Of a DNA stretch of 64,000 nt, positions 8,311 to 15,356 are shown one piece after another. Made by a program: the position numbers and the translations under genes. Location: positions 62,001-126,000 of IMG/VR virus record IMGVR_UViG_3300002143_000235. The stretch is one strand, 5' to 3'. A model generated the notes under the pieces. The model did no database searches. It was not told the origin of the DNA and saw nothing but the letters and a program-made list of their open reading frames with translations. Every line of letters begins with the position of its first letter. The first letter of the stretch is position 1. Source of the stretch: a virus.

Positions 8311-8559
8311 TTAATTTTTTAAATCCGAATCATCAAATATGACATTTGTATTGAATAATGTTGGTCCAGTAAAACTGACAGGCATTAATTCAAATACTTG
8401 ATAACACTGTAATCGATACCATACTTCACCGTTGATCTCACATTTTCTATTTTCTATTTTCAATGCAATATAGTCTACGCCAACGGTTTCTTTCAAAAAA
8501 TTCCATCCATCTTGTGTAATTTGGATATATATATGATTGTTTATGTTAAATTTTTTCAT
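8311..8559 (-). CDS. small hypothetical protein
   Basis: 82 residues, beta-rich, with a single W-Y-R-L-Q-C segment in the middle. Eight bases downstream of the 228-residue gene, so part of the same string. Function unknown. Confidence 0.7.
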   Translation of the reverse strand: MKKFNINNHIYIQITQDGWNFLKETVGVDYIALKIENRKCEINGEVWYRLQCYQVFELMPVSFTGPTLFNTNVIFDDSDLKN

Positions 8560-8567
8560 ATTAAAAA

Positions 8568-9254
8568 TTAAATTCGTTCGATTTCGTAAAGCATGTATTT
8601 AGATGATGTAAATACTGTTGCTGATTTATCACCAAGTTCTAATTTAATGTCTTCTGGTCGATCACAGTAATGATTCACATGGATCAGATCTTTGATCTTA
8701 CCATTGTCTTTGATACGGATCTTTGTATTAGACGTACGATGTGCATCGTAATAGAACTCAGCAAGAGCTTCATAAGTGATGCGTTTGCTTTGACTAGAAA
8801 GTCCCTTCTCTTCCAATTCATCAAAATCAAGATTTTTAAAATCAATCTCGTAGATATTGTGTGCATCAAGAACTTCTTTTAACATACGATGGTTGTTTTC
8901 ATTTTTTAGCTTACTATGTTCCTTGTAAAGAAATTTGAGAAGATACATAAAGAACCCATCGTAGTAGACCACAGCAATATCTAATTTCTTACCAGCTTCT
9001 GCTAATTGTAAAAATAAATTAAGGTAACTAGAGAACTGATTTTCAGCACCAACAAACGATGGTGCTGCAAACAATAGTGTATCTTCAGGAATTGAGCCCA
9101 ATCGTTTCATGTTCTCATCACGGCTGTGATAGAATAACCAGATGAAGTTGTACCAATAATCTTTTGGTACATTAACTAATTCCAAAATATGATTGATGTA
9201 TGATGGTACCTCAAGATCATTTTCAAGAACCAATATGTTGTTGAATGCTTTCAT
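8568..9254 (-). CDS. hypothetical protein
   Basis: 228 residues, helical, with aromatic clusters (NVPKDYWYNFIWLFYHSRDE) near residues 28-48. Starts with ATG overlapping the stop of a 58-residue gene (ATGA at 9251-9254). No family recognised. Confidence 0.75.
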   Translation of the reverse strand: MKAFNNILVLENDLEVPSYINHILELVNVPKDYWYNFIWLFYHSRDENMKRLGSIPEDTLLFAAPSFVGAENQFSSYLNLFLQLAEAGKKLDIAVVYYDGFFMYLLKFLYKEHSKLKNENNHRMLKEVLDAHNIYEIDFKNLDFDELEEKGLSSQSKRITYEALAEFYYDAHRTSNTKIRIKDNGKIKDLIHVNHYCDRPEDIKLELGDKSATVFTSSKYMLYEIERI

Positions 9255-9427
9255 TTAATAAATTTTATAGTTGCACCGGTTAATACTAATTGTTCTAAAT
9301 CAATTGTATGTTTATTGTCATTTATTACACGAATTCCCATACGCCATGATTGACATTTATAGTCTTTATTTTCATGAAATCCAATACGAATACTACTTTC
9401 GGTAGACTCAATTATTTTAATAACCAT
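9251..9427 (-). CDS. 58-residue hypothetical protein
   Basis: A short gene from ATG at 9427 to TGA at 9251, starting MVIKIIESTESSIRIGF and ending GATIKFIK. The stop overlaps the next start (ATGA), the same coupling seen elsewhere in this string, and it fills what would otherwise be an empty 180-base gap. Function unknown. Confidence 0.65.
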   Translation of the reverse strand: MVIKIIESTESSIRIGFHENKDYKCQSWRMGIRVINDNKHTIDLEQLVLTGATIKFIK

Positions 9428-9436
9428 CTTAGTAAT

Positions 9437-9778
9437 TTATTTGAATTTTGTAAAATCAACATCAAAATTACAGATCACACTGATCAGCATCTGTTCTAAT
9501 GCGACAGAATCATGTGAGTCACCATAACCAACAATAAATCCGTCGTCATTGTCTTCAGTGATCGGACCAAAGAGATCTACACATTTTACAGCGCAATACA
9601 TTTTAGATTCAGGATTGTTTGAATAACGTTCGATTTCATAACGATATCCATTAGCTTCAAAGATAGACCAAACATCGTCTACCCAAGTCGCATGAGTCCA
9701 GTTTGGAAACCGAGACTTGAAAAGTTTTTCCCAAGCTCGATTTACTGTAAAGTGTGCTTCAATGTGATGTGCTTCCAT
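9437..9778 (-). CDS. hypothetical protein
   Basis: 113 residues, aromatic-rich N-terminal half (WEKLFKSRFPNWTHATWVDDVW). Overlaps the membrane-protein gene upstream by 20 bases. Function unknown. Confidence 0.7.
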   Translation of the reverse strand: MEAHHIEAHFTVNRAWEKLFKSRFPNWTHATWVDDVWSIFEANGYRYEIERYSNNPESKMYCAVKCVDLFGPITEDNDDGFIVGYGDSHDSVALEQMLISVICNFDVDFTKFK

Positions 9779-10016
9779 AATCTAATTGTTCTTTACCAAA
9801 ATATTCTTCATATTCTTTACAGTCGCACAATGTTTTATGATACTCACGACGATATATATTTCCAGCCCAAAAATGTATATCGTGGGGTTTAAAATCTGGT
9901 GTATTGTATTTACATTCTCCAAAACTTCGACCGTGATTCAATTTTGGATTTGACCACATATAAACAGTACAGCATACTGTCAGAATAATAAAAAATAAAA
10001 GAGCTTTTATTTTCAT
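9759..10016 (-). CDS. small secreted or membrane-anchored protein
   Basis: 85 residues from ATG at 10016. The N-terminus is MKIKA followed by a hydrophobic run of about 15 residues ending in CCTVYMW, which looks like a signal peptide or membrane anchor. The exported part has four cysteines. Could act at the cell envelope; no family recognised. Confidence 0.65.
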   Translation of the reverse strand: MKIKALLFFIILTVCCTVYMWSNPKLNHGRSFGECKYNTPDFKPHDIHFWAGNIYRREYHKTLCDCKEYEEYFGKEQLDYGSTSH

Positions 10017-10026
10017 GATTAACAAT

Positions 10027-10458
10027 TTATATACGTGATGTAAATTGTAAACCACCAACTGACATACCAATTGCTTGCTTCACTGAAGTAAGAGATGTGA
10101 TGTATTGTGTACCGCGTTCATTGCGAATGACAATACAATTCTTTGGTTTCTTTGGATTGATGTCCACAATTTTGAACGCAGTTCCTTGAAGAACAACATC
10201 ACGATCGAAGATATCGTCAGGAAGTCCATATGCCGAAGCTGCTCTACGAGCGACAGCGGAGATTGCTACACCGGAAACTGAAACAGTCTCAGATGCTGTC
10301 TTAGCTGTTATCTTTGTGTTGAACTCGTTTCCACTGTAACGAAGACCACCTGATTGAATGGATGCAAGACCGTACTTAGCTGCGATTGCTGCAAGAGCTG
10401 CATCAATTTCTTGGTGGATAGTTTTTACGTTTGCTGCGTTGAATGTTGTAACTTTCAT
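10027..10458 (-). CDS. hypothetical alanine-rich protein
   Basis: 143 residues starting MKVTTFNAANVKTIHQEIDA at 10458. Contains a helical alanine-rich first third and a beta-rich second half. Has its own shared-type promoter and leader. The base composition is slightly richer in G/C than the neighbours, possibly from high expression. Function unknown. Confidence 0.75.
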   Translation of the reverse strand: MKVTTFNAANVKTIHQEIDAALAAIAAKYGLASIQSGGLRYSGNEFNTKITAKTASETVSVSGVAISAVARRAASAYGLPDDIFDRDVVLQGTAFKIVDINPKKPKNCIVIRNERGTQYITSLTSVKQAIGMSVGGLQFTSRI

Positions 10459-10483
10459 ATCTATAATTATTAATTGAACAATA

Positions 10484-10491
10484 CGAATATA
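10484..10491 (-). promoter_or_regulatory. TATATTCG promoter with shared leader
   Basis: TATATTCG followed by TATTGTTCAATTAATAA on the minus strand. The third T of the usual TTTG is C, as at 16701, 49107 and 49641. Confidence 0.7.
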
Positions 10492-10531
10492 GAATAAAAA
10501 AACCAAATATAAAAATATTCGGTATCTTTTT

Positions 10532-10897
10532 TTAGTTATTTTTTATGAACCATTCAATATCCATCACATGTGACTGATATTCAATGGCATCTTTCACCAT
10601 CTCAGCTTTTACTGGATTGAATGATAAGTTGTCAGTCCAGCTTGCTTCACGTTGATTTATGTCAGCAGTATTCGTTACTAGACAATACATACCTGGTTTC
10701 TCGTTATGTTGTATGTAGTAGCGTTCAACAATCTTACCATCGTTCTCAGCTACAGTCATACCAACTAAGACATGTTTATCTGTATTCAATTCTGGAAACT
10801 GTTGAACTAATTGATCGCGATACTGTTGAATATCACTGTAAAAAGAACAGAACGCTTTGTGTGATACACCAATTGTAAATGTGTTTGAAATCTTCAT
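10532..10897 (-). CDS. hypothetical protein
   Basis: 121 residues, alpha/beta, starting three bases downstream of the sigma-factor stop, so co-transcribed with it. No family recognised. Confidence 0.7.
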   Translation of the reverse strand: MKISNTFTIGVSHKAFCSFYSDIQQYRDQLVQQFPELNTDKHVLVGMTVAENDGKIVERYYIQHNEKPGMYCLVTNTADINQREASWTDNLSFNPVKAEMVKDAIEYQSHVMDIEWFIKNN

Positions 10898-10900
10898 AAC

Positions 10901-11872
10901 TTAAAATTCAGCGTATTCTGTATTTTTAACAGCATCAACACTATCAGAATCACCACCAGCAAGAATTTGATACATCAAGTTCTTGTGTTGACTTAATTTT
11001 TCAATTGATTTCTTCAATATCTGACCGATACGTTCACGTGTATAGTTCGTAACTGTTGCAAGATGCTCAGCAGATTTTGGATCATCTGTACCAATTCCAA
11101 ATGTTGAGATTACAATGAATGCTTCTTTTTCAGTAAGAATTGTTTCAATTGCTTTCTTAATTGATACTGTTCGTTCATTTGTATTTACTAATGAATCAGC
11201 TTTGTATTCAGAACCAGCTGCAAATGTTTGTTCTAAAGTAAAAGCACCCTCAGCATCACCTAATGTCATACTACTTGATACAAATCCTTGCTTTTGTGCA
11301 TTGATTTCATTTAACAAAGCAACAGTAAGTGTTGGTTTATTTTTTGCATCAATTGTTTGATATACATCAAAAATGTCTTCACTTGATGGTTCATAATTTC
11401 CTTCACTACGAAGAATATCCGTAGCAACACGAACATATTTTTTAACCATGAATCGACTTCCTGGTTGGGCAATGTCTGAACCTGTTGTATTTGAGAATTC
11501 ATTTAATTCACGACGAATATAGAATGAAGTAAAATACAAAAATCCAGCATTTTGTTCATTATTTGGATTGTATTTATCAAATGCTGTTAAAAGTGCAATG
11601 TTTCCTTCGTTGATAAGATCAGCTAATGTGATCTTTTTTGTTTCATACTGTTTCGCAACAGTTACTACCCATCTCAAATGCGCCATAATTAAACGATGTT
11701 TGATTTCAGGATTTTGAGTTAATATATATTCGTTAAACATTCTTTTTTCAACAGCTTTATCAATCGGATTACATAACGGATTTGTTCGAATCTCTGCTAG
11801 ATATAAATGCAAAGACGTTTGATCTCTTGATGTAATCTTTTGTGTGATATTAATGATTGTACTTTTTGACAT
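10901..11872 (-). CDS. RNA polymerase sigma-70 family factor, primary (RpoD-like) type
   Basis: 323 residues. The N-terminus (ITSRDQTSLHLYLAEIRTNPL) matches region 1.2 of Bacteroidota primary sigma factors. Region 2 is visible as LRWVVTVAKQYETKKITLADLINEGNIALLTAF with a downstream FLYFTSFYIRREL (helix that melts the -10). Region 4 has a C-terminal helix-turn-helix, with TERE replaced by YTRERIGQILKKSIEKL. It probably redirects host RNA polymerase to phage promoters. The fold is the host primary type, unlike the small gp55-like factor at 39274. Confidence 0.88.
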   Translation of the reverse strand: MSKSTIINITQKITSRDQTSLHLYLAEIRTNPLCNPIDKAVEKRMFNEYILTQNPEIKHRLIMAHLRWVVTVAKQYETKKITLADLINEGNIALLTAFDKYNPNNEQNAGFLYFTSFYIRRELNEFSNTTGSDIAQPGSRFMVKKYVRVATDILRSEGNYEPSSEDIFDVYQTIDAKNKPTLTVALLNEINAQKQGFVSSSMTLGDAEGAFTLEQTFAAGSEYKADSLVNTNERTVSIKKAIETILTEKEAFIVISTFGIGTDDPKSAEHLATVTNYTRERIGQILKKSIEKLSQHKNLMYQILAGGDSDSVDAVKNTEYAEF

Positions 11873-11914
11873 TATTAATTGTATTAAGTTATTGAATATT
11901 GTTTTTACTGTTAC

Positions 11915-12307
11915 TTATAGCCACTTGAAGTTGATATTTAAAGCTTTAACGATACGCAATACTTCATTATTATATTCTCCAAATGAACCCTTTGTAAGGG
12001 TTATTCCAGAACCCCAACATACAACATGTGGTTCATTATAATCGATTTCTCCACTGTAAGCCGTTGCCACAAAAGTATAAGATAACGTTCCGTTACAGAT
12101 GTTTGTGTACACATTGATAAGATCTTTAGGATTGACTGTGATGCCTGTTTCTTCTTTCAGTTCACGAACAGCACAGTCTTCAATAGTGATATCACAGTCT
12201 TCCATTTTTCCTCCCGGAATTCCTATATCTAAATGATTATTTTTTCTTGAAACTGATAAAATGAAGCCTTCGTCATTTATCACAATTATTTGTGCGGTTT
12301 TTTTCAT
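11915..12307 (-). CDS. Nudix hydrolase
   Basis: 130 residues with a clear Nudix box (GGKMEDCDITIEDCAVRELK followed by EETGI). Second Nudix enzyme of the window; substrate unknown. The ATG at 12307 is only four bases after a perfect TATATTTG box, so the message is predicted to be leaderless. Located just upstream of the sigma-factor gene on the same strand, with its own promoter. Confidence 0.88.
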   Translation of the reverse strand: MKKTAQIIVINDEGFILSVSRKNNHLDIGIPGGKMEDCDITIEDCAVRELKEETGITVNPKDLINVYTNICNGTLSYTFVATAYSGEIDYNEPHVVCWGSGITLTKGSFGEYNNEVLRIVKALNINFKWL

Positions 12308-12311
12308 AAGA

Positions 12312-12319
12312 CAAATATA
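12312..12319 (-). promoter_or_regulatory. TATATTTG promoter, leaderless spacing
   Basis: TATATTTG-TCTT-ATG on the minus strand: the start codon falls where the first transcribed base is expected. Confidence 0.65.
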
Positions 12320-12370
12320 GAACTTTTTTTCAATCTTGATTTCTTTAAATGAAAAAAAATATGAAATAAA

Positions 12371-12392
12371 AAGCCGGTATTAAAAACCGGCT
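12371..12392. terminator. hairpin terminator
   Basis: AAGCCGGT / ACCGGCTT stem after the minus-strand gene ending at 12411, with an A-rich side at 12361-12370 that becomes U-rich in the minus transcript. Confidence 0.75.
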
Positions 12393-12410
12393 TCAATATC
12401 AATGTGTTAG

Positions 12411-12599
12411 TTAATTAAATTTCTGTACATATGTATAAGCTGATACAGCTAAGGTGTGCTGAAAATCTTGTTTTGTTGCAGCTAATGGTAAATGAAATCC
12501 AATATTAATCCAAATAATGTCATCTTCAAAAGATAATTCACTTTGCCAATAACAAAATCCGTATAAATACCAATGATTCTTAACCAATGCACTTTTCAT
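12411..12599 (-). CDS. small aromatic hypothetical protein
   Basis: 62 residues with many W, Y and F; three bases downstream of the next gene. Function unknown. Confidence 0.6.
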   Translation of the reverse strand: MKSALVKNHWYLYGFCYWQSELSFEDDIIWINIGFHLPLAATKQDFQHTLAVSAYTYVQKFN

Positions 12600-12602
12600 A
12601 TT

Positions 12603-12944
12603 TTACAATTTAATGAGTTCTTCATTCTTTATTGCCTTGCGTACATAACGCATAAGTGTGATTGCTTTAATTTCTGCATCAAATGAAGTAGTTCCTACGT
12701 CTTCTCTGTCATTCATATCAACAGTAAATTGATATGAACCATCAGATGTGTTGACTTGATAATAAAGTACTCCTGCAATAGCATGTGTAATCTTTGCCAT
12801 GTTACCTGCTGTAACAATGGTCTTCAAAATGGTTGTAGTTTCCATTTGGCTATATTTAAAATTTAGCGGAACACACCTGGTAATGATCCAGTTACAACTT
12901 CTCGTTGTGTATTCTATATGTTTATCTATGATAACATGTTTCAT
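12603..12944 (-). CDS. hypothetical protein
   Basis: 113 residues if read from 12944, or 80 residues from the internal ATG at 12845. The first reading overlaps the 3' end of the endonuclease gene by 23 bases. The C-terminal half looks coding, with an ordered alpha/beta pattern. Function unknown. Confidence 0.6.
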   Translation of the reverse strand: MKHVIIDKHIEYTTRSCNWIITRCVPLNFKYSQMETTTILKTIVTAGNMAKITHAIAGVLYYQVNTSDGSYQFTVDMNDREDVGTTSFDAEIKAITLMRYVRKAIKNEELIKL

Positions 12945-13733
12945 AAAAATCTTGCATATTTTTTTTCATGAAACGTTTTACATTAGGATGTGTAATATTT
13001 AAAATTATTGAAACTTTACACATCCAACCAATTTTTAGAAAATCAATTTTTGAATTTAAAATTAATTGAATCCTGTTATTAATTTTTTCTAGTTTATCTT
13101 GTTCTTTTTTATTTTTTTCTTCTCTAGCTTCTCTGATTTTCTGTTCTTTATAATATTGTTTTGTAAGAAATTCAGAAGGTATTTCAATTTTTTTTTTATC
13201 AAGTAATTGTAAAATTTTATTAATAGCTGTATAAATATTATTATTAATATCTTTTGCTGATATTCTTAATGTTTTCCATCCACTACCACGTAAAAAATCA
13301 TCACGTCGTTTATCAATTTCTATAACTTTTTTTTGTAAATGTGTACTTCCATCAATTTCAACACATAATTTATATTCAGGAAAAGCAAAATCAAGTTGAT
13401 ATATTGAAAATTGCATTTGATGAATCCAACCAGTTATATTATACTCTGTAAGATATTTTATCATTGTTAATTCTGGATAACTTATTTTACTACTATGATT
13501 AAGTAAATATGGAACTTTATCTGGATTGTTTTTTAAATATTCTGTCCTTGATTTTGATATTTTTTGTTTATGTTCTTCTGTTAATTTACGACCAGTATTA
13601 AAAATTCGTAATTTTTGTTTTTTTAATTCTAATTTTATAAAATAATTAGGATCACTTTTACAATTTGGTTTATGACCGCCTAATTTTTGTCCTGAAAAAA
13701 TATTAAATTACAATATTCACATATATGACTCAT
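12922..13733 (-). pseudogene. homing endonuclease (NUMOD-like plus Vsr/EDxHD-type nuclease), frameshifted
   Basis: From the ATG at 13733 the reading starts with a C-x2-C motif (CEYC) and then hits TAG. A -1 shift in the six-A run at 13695-13700 (six T in the message) joins it to an open frame reading GQKLGGHKPNC, GRKLTEEHKQKISKSRTEYL (a NUMOD3-like DNA-binding motif) and, from about 13464 down, a nuclease domain with LDFAFPEYKLCVEIDGSTH and RRDDFLRGSGWKTLRI. This layout is that of phage mobile endonucleases of the Vsr-fold (I-Bth0305I) kind. It is either recently inactivated, expressed by frameshifting in the homopolymer, or an assembly error. It sits directly next to the tRNA cluster, a common homing location. 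Confidence 0.75.
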
Positions 13734-13795
13734 AGTTTTTATTATTATATATCAACTATGAACTCTTTCAAAATTAATTAGTAGATTGCTTGTGT

Positions 13796-13866
13796 TCTCC
13801 CACCTGGAGTCGAACCAGGTTCCATAGATTAAAAGTCTATTGCATCACCACCAATGCTTTGAAAGA
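13796..13866 (-). tRNA. tRNA-Lys (UUU)
   Basis: Cloverleaf by hand: acceptor TCTTTCA/TGGGAGA (two G-U pairs), D arm GCAT/ATGC, anticodon arm ATAGA-CTTTTAA-TCTAT, T arm CCTGG-TTCGACT-CCAGG. Anticodon UUU. The 5' part overlaps an inverted repeat with the tRNA half upstream. Confidence 0.8.
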
Positions 13867-13868
13867 TT

Positions 13869-13917
13869 AATATTAGTAGCATTGGTGCGGTGCTTTAACC
13901 AACTAAGCTACGAGGTC
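13869..13917 (-). tRNA. tRNA 5' half (acceptor strand and D arm only)
   Basis: Reads GACCTCG-TA-GCTT-AGTTGGTTA-AAGC-A-CCGCA, a standard tRNA start through the 5' strand of the anticodon stem. No matching 3' half follows; the sequence passes into the tRNA-Lys gene instead. CACCAATGCT here and AGCATTGGTG in tRNA-Lys are perfect inverted repeats. Confidence 0.6.
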
Positions 13918-13923
13918 ATTATA

Positions 13924-13956
13924 ATGCCAACTCCGTAACTTAATTACTGAGCTGGC
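13924..13956. other. structured hairpin between a gene and the tRNA half
   Basis: GCCAACTC / GAGCTGGC stem with an inner GTAA/TTAC stem. No U run follows, so it does not look like a terminator; it could be an RNA-processing signal. Confidence 0.4.
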
Positions 13957-13971
13957 TAAATCTTATATGTC

Positions 13972-14208
13972 TTAATCTTTTTCATTTTTGTATTGTGTTT
14001 TTCTGTTGTGTTTCCAGCTTTGGTACATTCTTTGTTGCCACCGCATTAATCGTTTGTTTGAACTTTTTGCCCATCTATTTGGTATTAGTGGATAAAATGC
14101 TATACATTCATCCCAATAGATTGGATATAATTCGTCCATAAGAATACGTCTGTACTCTTTCCCATTTTGTGCCAAATCAAATTTAGCACGTCTTTTGTTG
14201 ATACTCAT
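13972..14208 (-). CDS. small basic protein inside the tRNA cluster
   Basis: 78 residues, strongly basic with eight tryptophans or tyrosines per half (WDECIAFYPLIPNRWAKSSN). Starts MSINKRRAKFDLAQNGKEYR. Could bind RNA, given charge and location, but that is a guess. No family recognised. Confidence 0.65.
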   Translation of the reverse strand: MSINKRRAKFDLAQNGKEYRRILMDELYPIYWDECIAFYPLIPNRWAKSSNKRLMRWQQRMYQSWKHNRKTQYKNEKD

Positions 14209-14261
14209 TGTGTTGTAGGTTTAATTTACCTTACAACGCATCAAATTTCTTTTTCATCTTG

Positions 14262-14348
14262 GGTGTATAACGAGAATTGCACTCGCAAGCCCTTTCGAGC
14301 ACTTGTTTCACAGACAAGCCAGACTAACTAATATCCTGCTTATACACC
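14262..14348 (-). tRNA. tRNA-like, anticodon GUG, with long variable arm
   Basis: Acceptor GGTGTATA/TATACACC pairs over eight bases, as in tRNA-His with its extra G-1. The anticodon arm is CTTGT-CTGTGAA-ACAAG (GUG, His). Between it and the T arm there is an extra hairpin GCTC-GAAA-GGGC, as in class II tRNAs. The T loop reads TGCAATT, with G at position 55 instead of U. The D stem is only CAG/CTG with a 13-base loop. Confidence 0.6.
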
Positions 14349-14359
14349 ATATATTTAGT

Positions 14360-14431
14360 GGAGAGAAATGGATTTGAACCATTGACCAGAGTCTCCACGA
14401 CTCCTGCTCTACCAGGCTGAGCTACCTCTCC
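14360..14431 (-). tRNA. tRNA-Pro (UGG)
   Basis: Acceptor GGAGAGG/TCTCTCC, D arm GCTC/GAGC, anticodon arm GGAGT-CGTGGAG-ACTCT, T loop TTCAAAT. Anticodon UGG. Position 33, almost always U, is G here. Confidence 0.75.
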
Positions 14432-14441
14432 AATTTAATGC

Positions 14442-14513
14442 TCCCCAAACTGGGTTCGAACCAGTGACCTTACGATTAACAGTCGCATGCTCTACCAACT
14501 GAGCTACTGAGGA
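14442..14513 (-). tRNA. tRNA-Asn (GUU)
   Basis: Acceptor TCCTCAG/TTGGGGA, D arm GCTC/GAGC, anticodon arm TGCGA-CTGTTAA-TCGTA, T arm ACTGG-TTCGAAC-CCAGT. Anticodon GUU; a canonical cloverleaf. Confidence 0.88.
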
Positions 14514-14575
14514 ATATAGCGTCTATGTAGAAGTGCACTTCTTTGTGAGCCATAGACGGCTTTGTTCACATTTGT

Positions 14576-14649
14576 GCGTCCCCAGGGAATCGAACCCTGA
14601 CCGATGGTTTTTCAGACCAACGTGCTCTACCAGTTTACACCAGAGACGC
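14576..14649 (-). tRNA. tRNA-Phe (GAA)
   Basis: Acceptor GCGTCTC/GGGACGC, anticodon arm TTGGT-CTGAAAA-ACCAT, T loop TTCGATT. Anticodon GAA. Confidence 0.85.
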
Positions 14650-14673
14650 ATTTATTATACAAAAATGTCGCGG

Positions 14674-14747
14674 CACACCAGGCAAGACTCGAACTTGCAA
14701 CCAACGGTTTTGGAGACCGTCATTCTACCGATTGAACTACTGATGTG
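14674..14747 (-). tRNA. tRNA-Trp (CCA)
   Basis: Acceptor CACATCA/TGGTGTG, anticodon arm CGGT-CTCCAAA-ACCG, T arm GCAAG-TTCGAGT-CTTGC. Anticodon CCA. A strong terminator lies directly at its 5' end. Confidence 0.85.
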
Positions 14748-14748
14748 T

Positions 14749-14783
14749 ATTAAAAAAAAAAATCCCAGCTTTTCGGCTGGGAT
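14749..14783 (-). terminator. strong terminator directly upstream of tRNA-Trp
   Basis: Stem AATCCCAGC / GCTGGGATT with a short loop, followed on the minus strand by a run of eleven or more T. It would stop transcripts coming from 14818-14955 one base before tRNA-Trp begins. Confidence 0.8.
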
Positions 14784-14817
14784 TCAAATTTCTTTTAGAT
14801 GTGTTTCGTTTTCTAAA

Positions 14818-14895
14818 CTAAATTAATTCTTCCGAGCCTGAGTCGTTTGACCAGAACTTAAAATTGTTATTATTATGTTTATTAAATGTTTTCAT
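14818..14895 (-). CDS. 25-residue small ORF between promoter and terminator
   Basis: ATG at 14895 to TAG at 14818, starting MKTFNKHNNNN and ending SGSEELI. It has a perfect TATATTTG promoter upstream (14948-14955) and the 14749-14783 terminator downstream, so it is the only content of a self-contained transcription unit. It may encode a leader-type peptide or be incidental to a small RNA. Confidence 0.4.
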   Translation of the reverse strand: MKTFNKHNNNNFKFWSNDSGSEELI

Positions 14896-14947
14896 CTTTG
14901 TAATGTTATATATGTAATTTTTGTTTCTCTTTCTTGTAATTATAAGA

Positions 14948-14955
14948 CAAATATA
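14948..14955 (-). promoter_or_regulatory. TATATTTG promoter inside the tRNA cluster
   Basis: TATATTTG on the minus strand, preceded by an A/T-rich stretch, about 53 bases upstream of the small ORF start. Confidence 0.6.
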
Positions 14956-15017
14956 CAGAAAAGTTTTTAATTATAAAAATTTATTTTAAAAACTTTTCTA
15001 TAAAATGTTTTTTTGAA

Positions 15018-15101
15018 GCGCAGGGCCGAGTCGAACGTCCACAAGGGTTATAAGCCTACCATGGTTATGAGCCACGAATGTTACCAATTACATCACCGCG
15101 C
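15018..15101 (-). tRNA. tRNA-like with two anticodon arms (CAU and UAU)
   Basis: 84 bases. Acceptor GCGCGGT/CCTGCGC (last pair mismatched), D arm TGT/ACA with AATTGGTA loop, T loop TTCGACT. Two consecutive anticodon-like hairpins occur: CGTGG-CTCATAA-CCATG (CAU, Met) and AGG-CTTATAA-CCC (UAU, Ile). The second sits where a class II variable arm would be, but its sequence looks like a copy of the first. One T-stem pair is A-G. Confidence 0.6.
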
Positions 15102-15151
15102 AGAACATATAGAAGCAATTCCTCACATCTTTATGTTTATTTGTATGTTAT

Positions 15152-15171
15152 ATATCTTTTTTTAAAAAAAG
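15152..15171. repeat. 20-base A/T palindrome
   Basis: ATCTTTTTTT / AAAAAAAGAT, a perfect palindrome between two tRNA genes; could fold as a weak hairpin or act as a terminator in both directions. Confidence 0.5.
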
Positions 15172-15213
15172 ATTAATATGTTTTAAAAAATACATTAAAC
15201 TTTTTAATTTTGT

Positions 15214-15278
15214 AGGGGTGGATGGAATTTAACCACCGACCTTTCATTCGAACACTCTAACAACTGAGCTACACCCCT
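15214..15278 (-). tRNA. tRNA-like with shortened anticodon arm
   Basis: Acceptor AGGGGTG/CACCCCT is perfect and the D arm GCTC-AGTTGTTA-GAGT is good. The T arm is GGTGG-TTAAATT-CCATC (C56 replaced by A). Only 15 bases lie between D and T arms instead of about 21, so no seven-base anticodon loop can form. Total 65 bases. Confidence 0.55.
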
Positions 15279-15356
15279 ATAATATTTTTCCTTATACGTT
15301 TGCAACCATATAAGGCGACAAGTTTTCGACCGAAGTCTTCGTATCCATTGTTACTA

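Noticed and set aside
14521-14558. Additional tRNA between tRNA-Asn and tRNA-Phe
   Set aside because: GTCTATG/CATAGAC and the AGAAGTGCACTTCT palindrome form a hairpin, but no acceptor, D or T arm is present.
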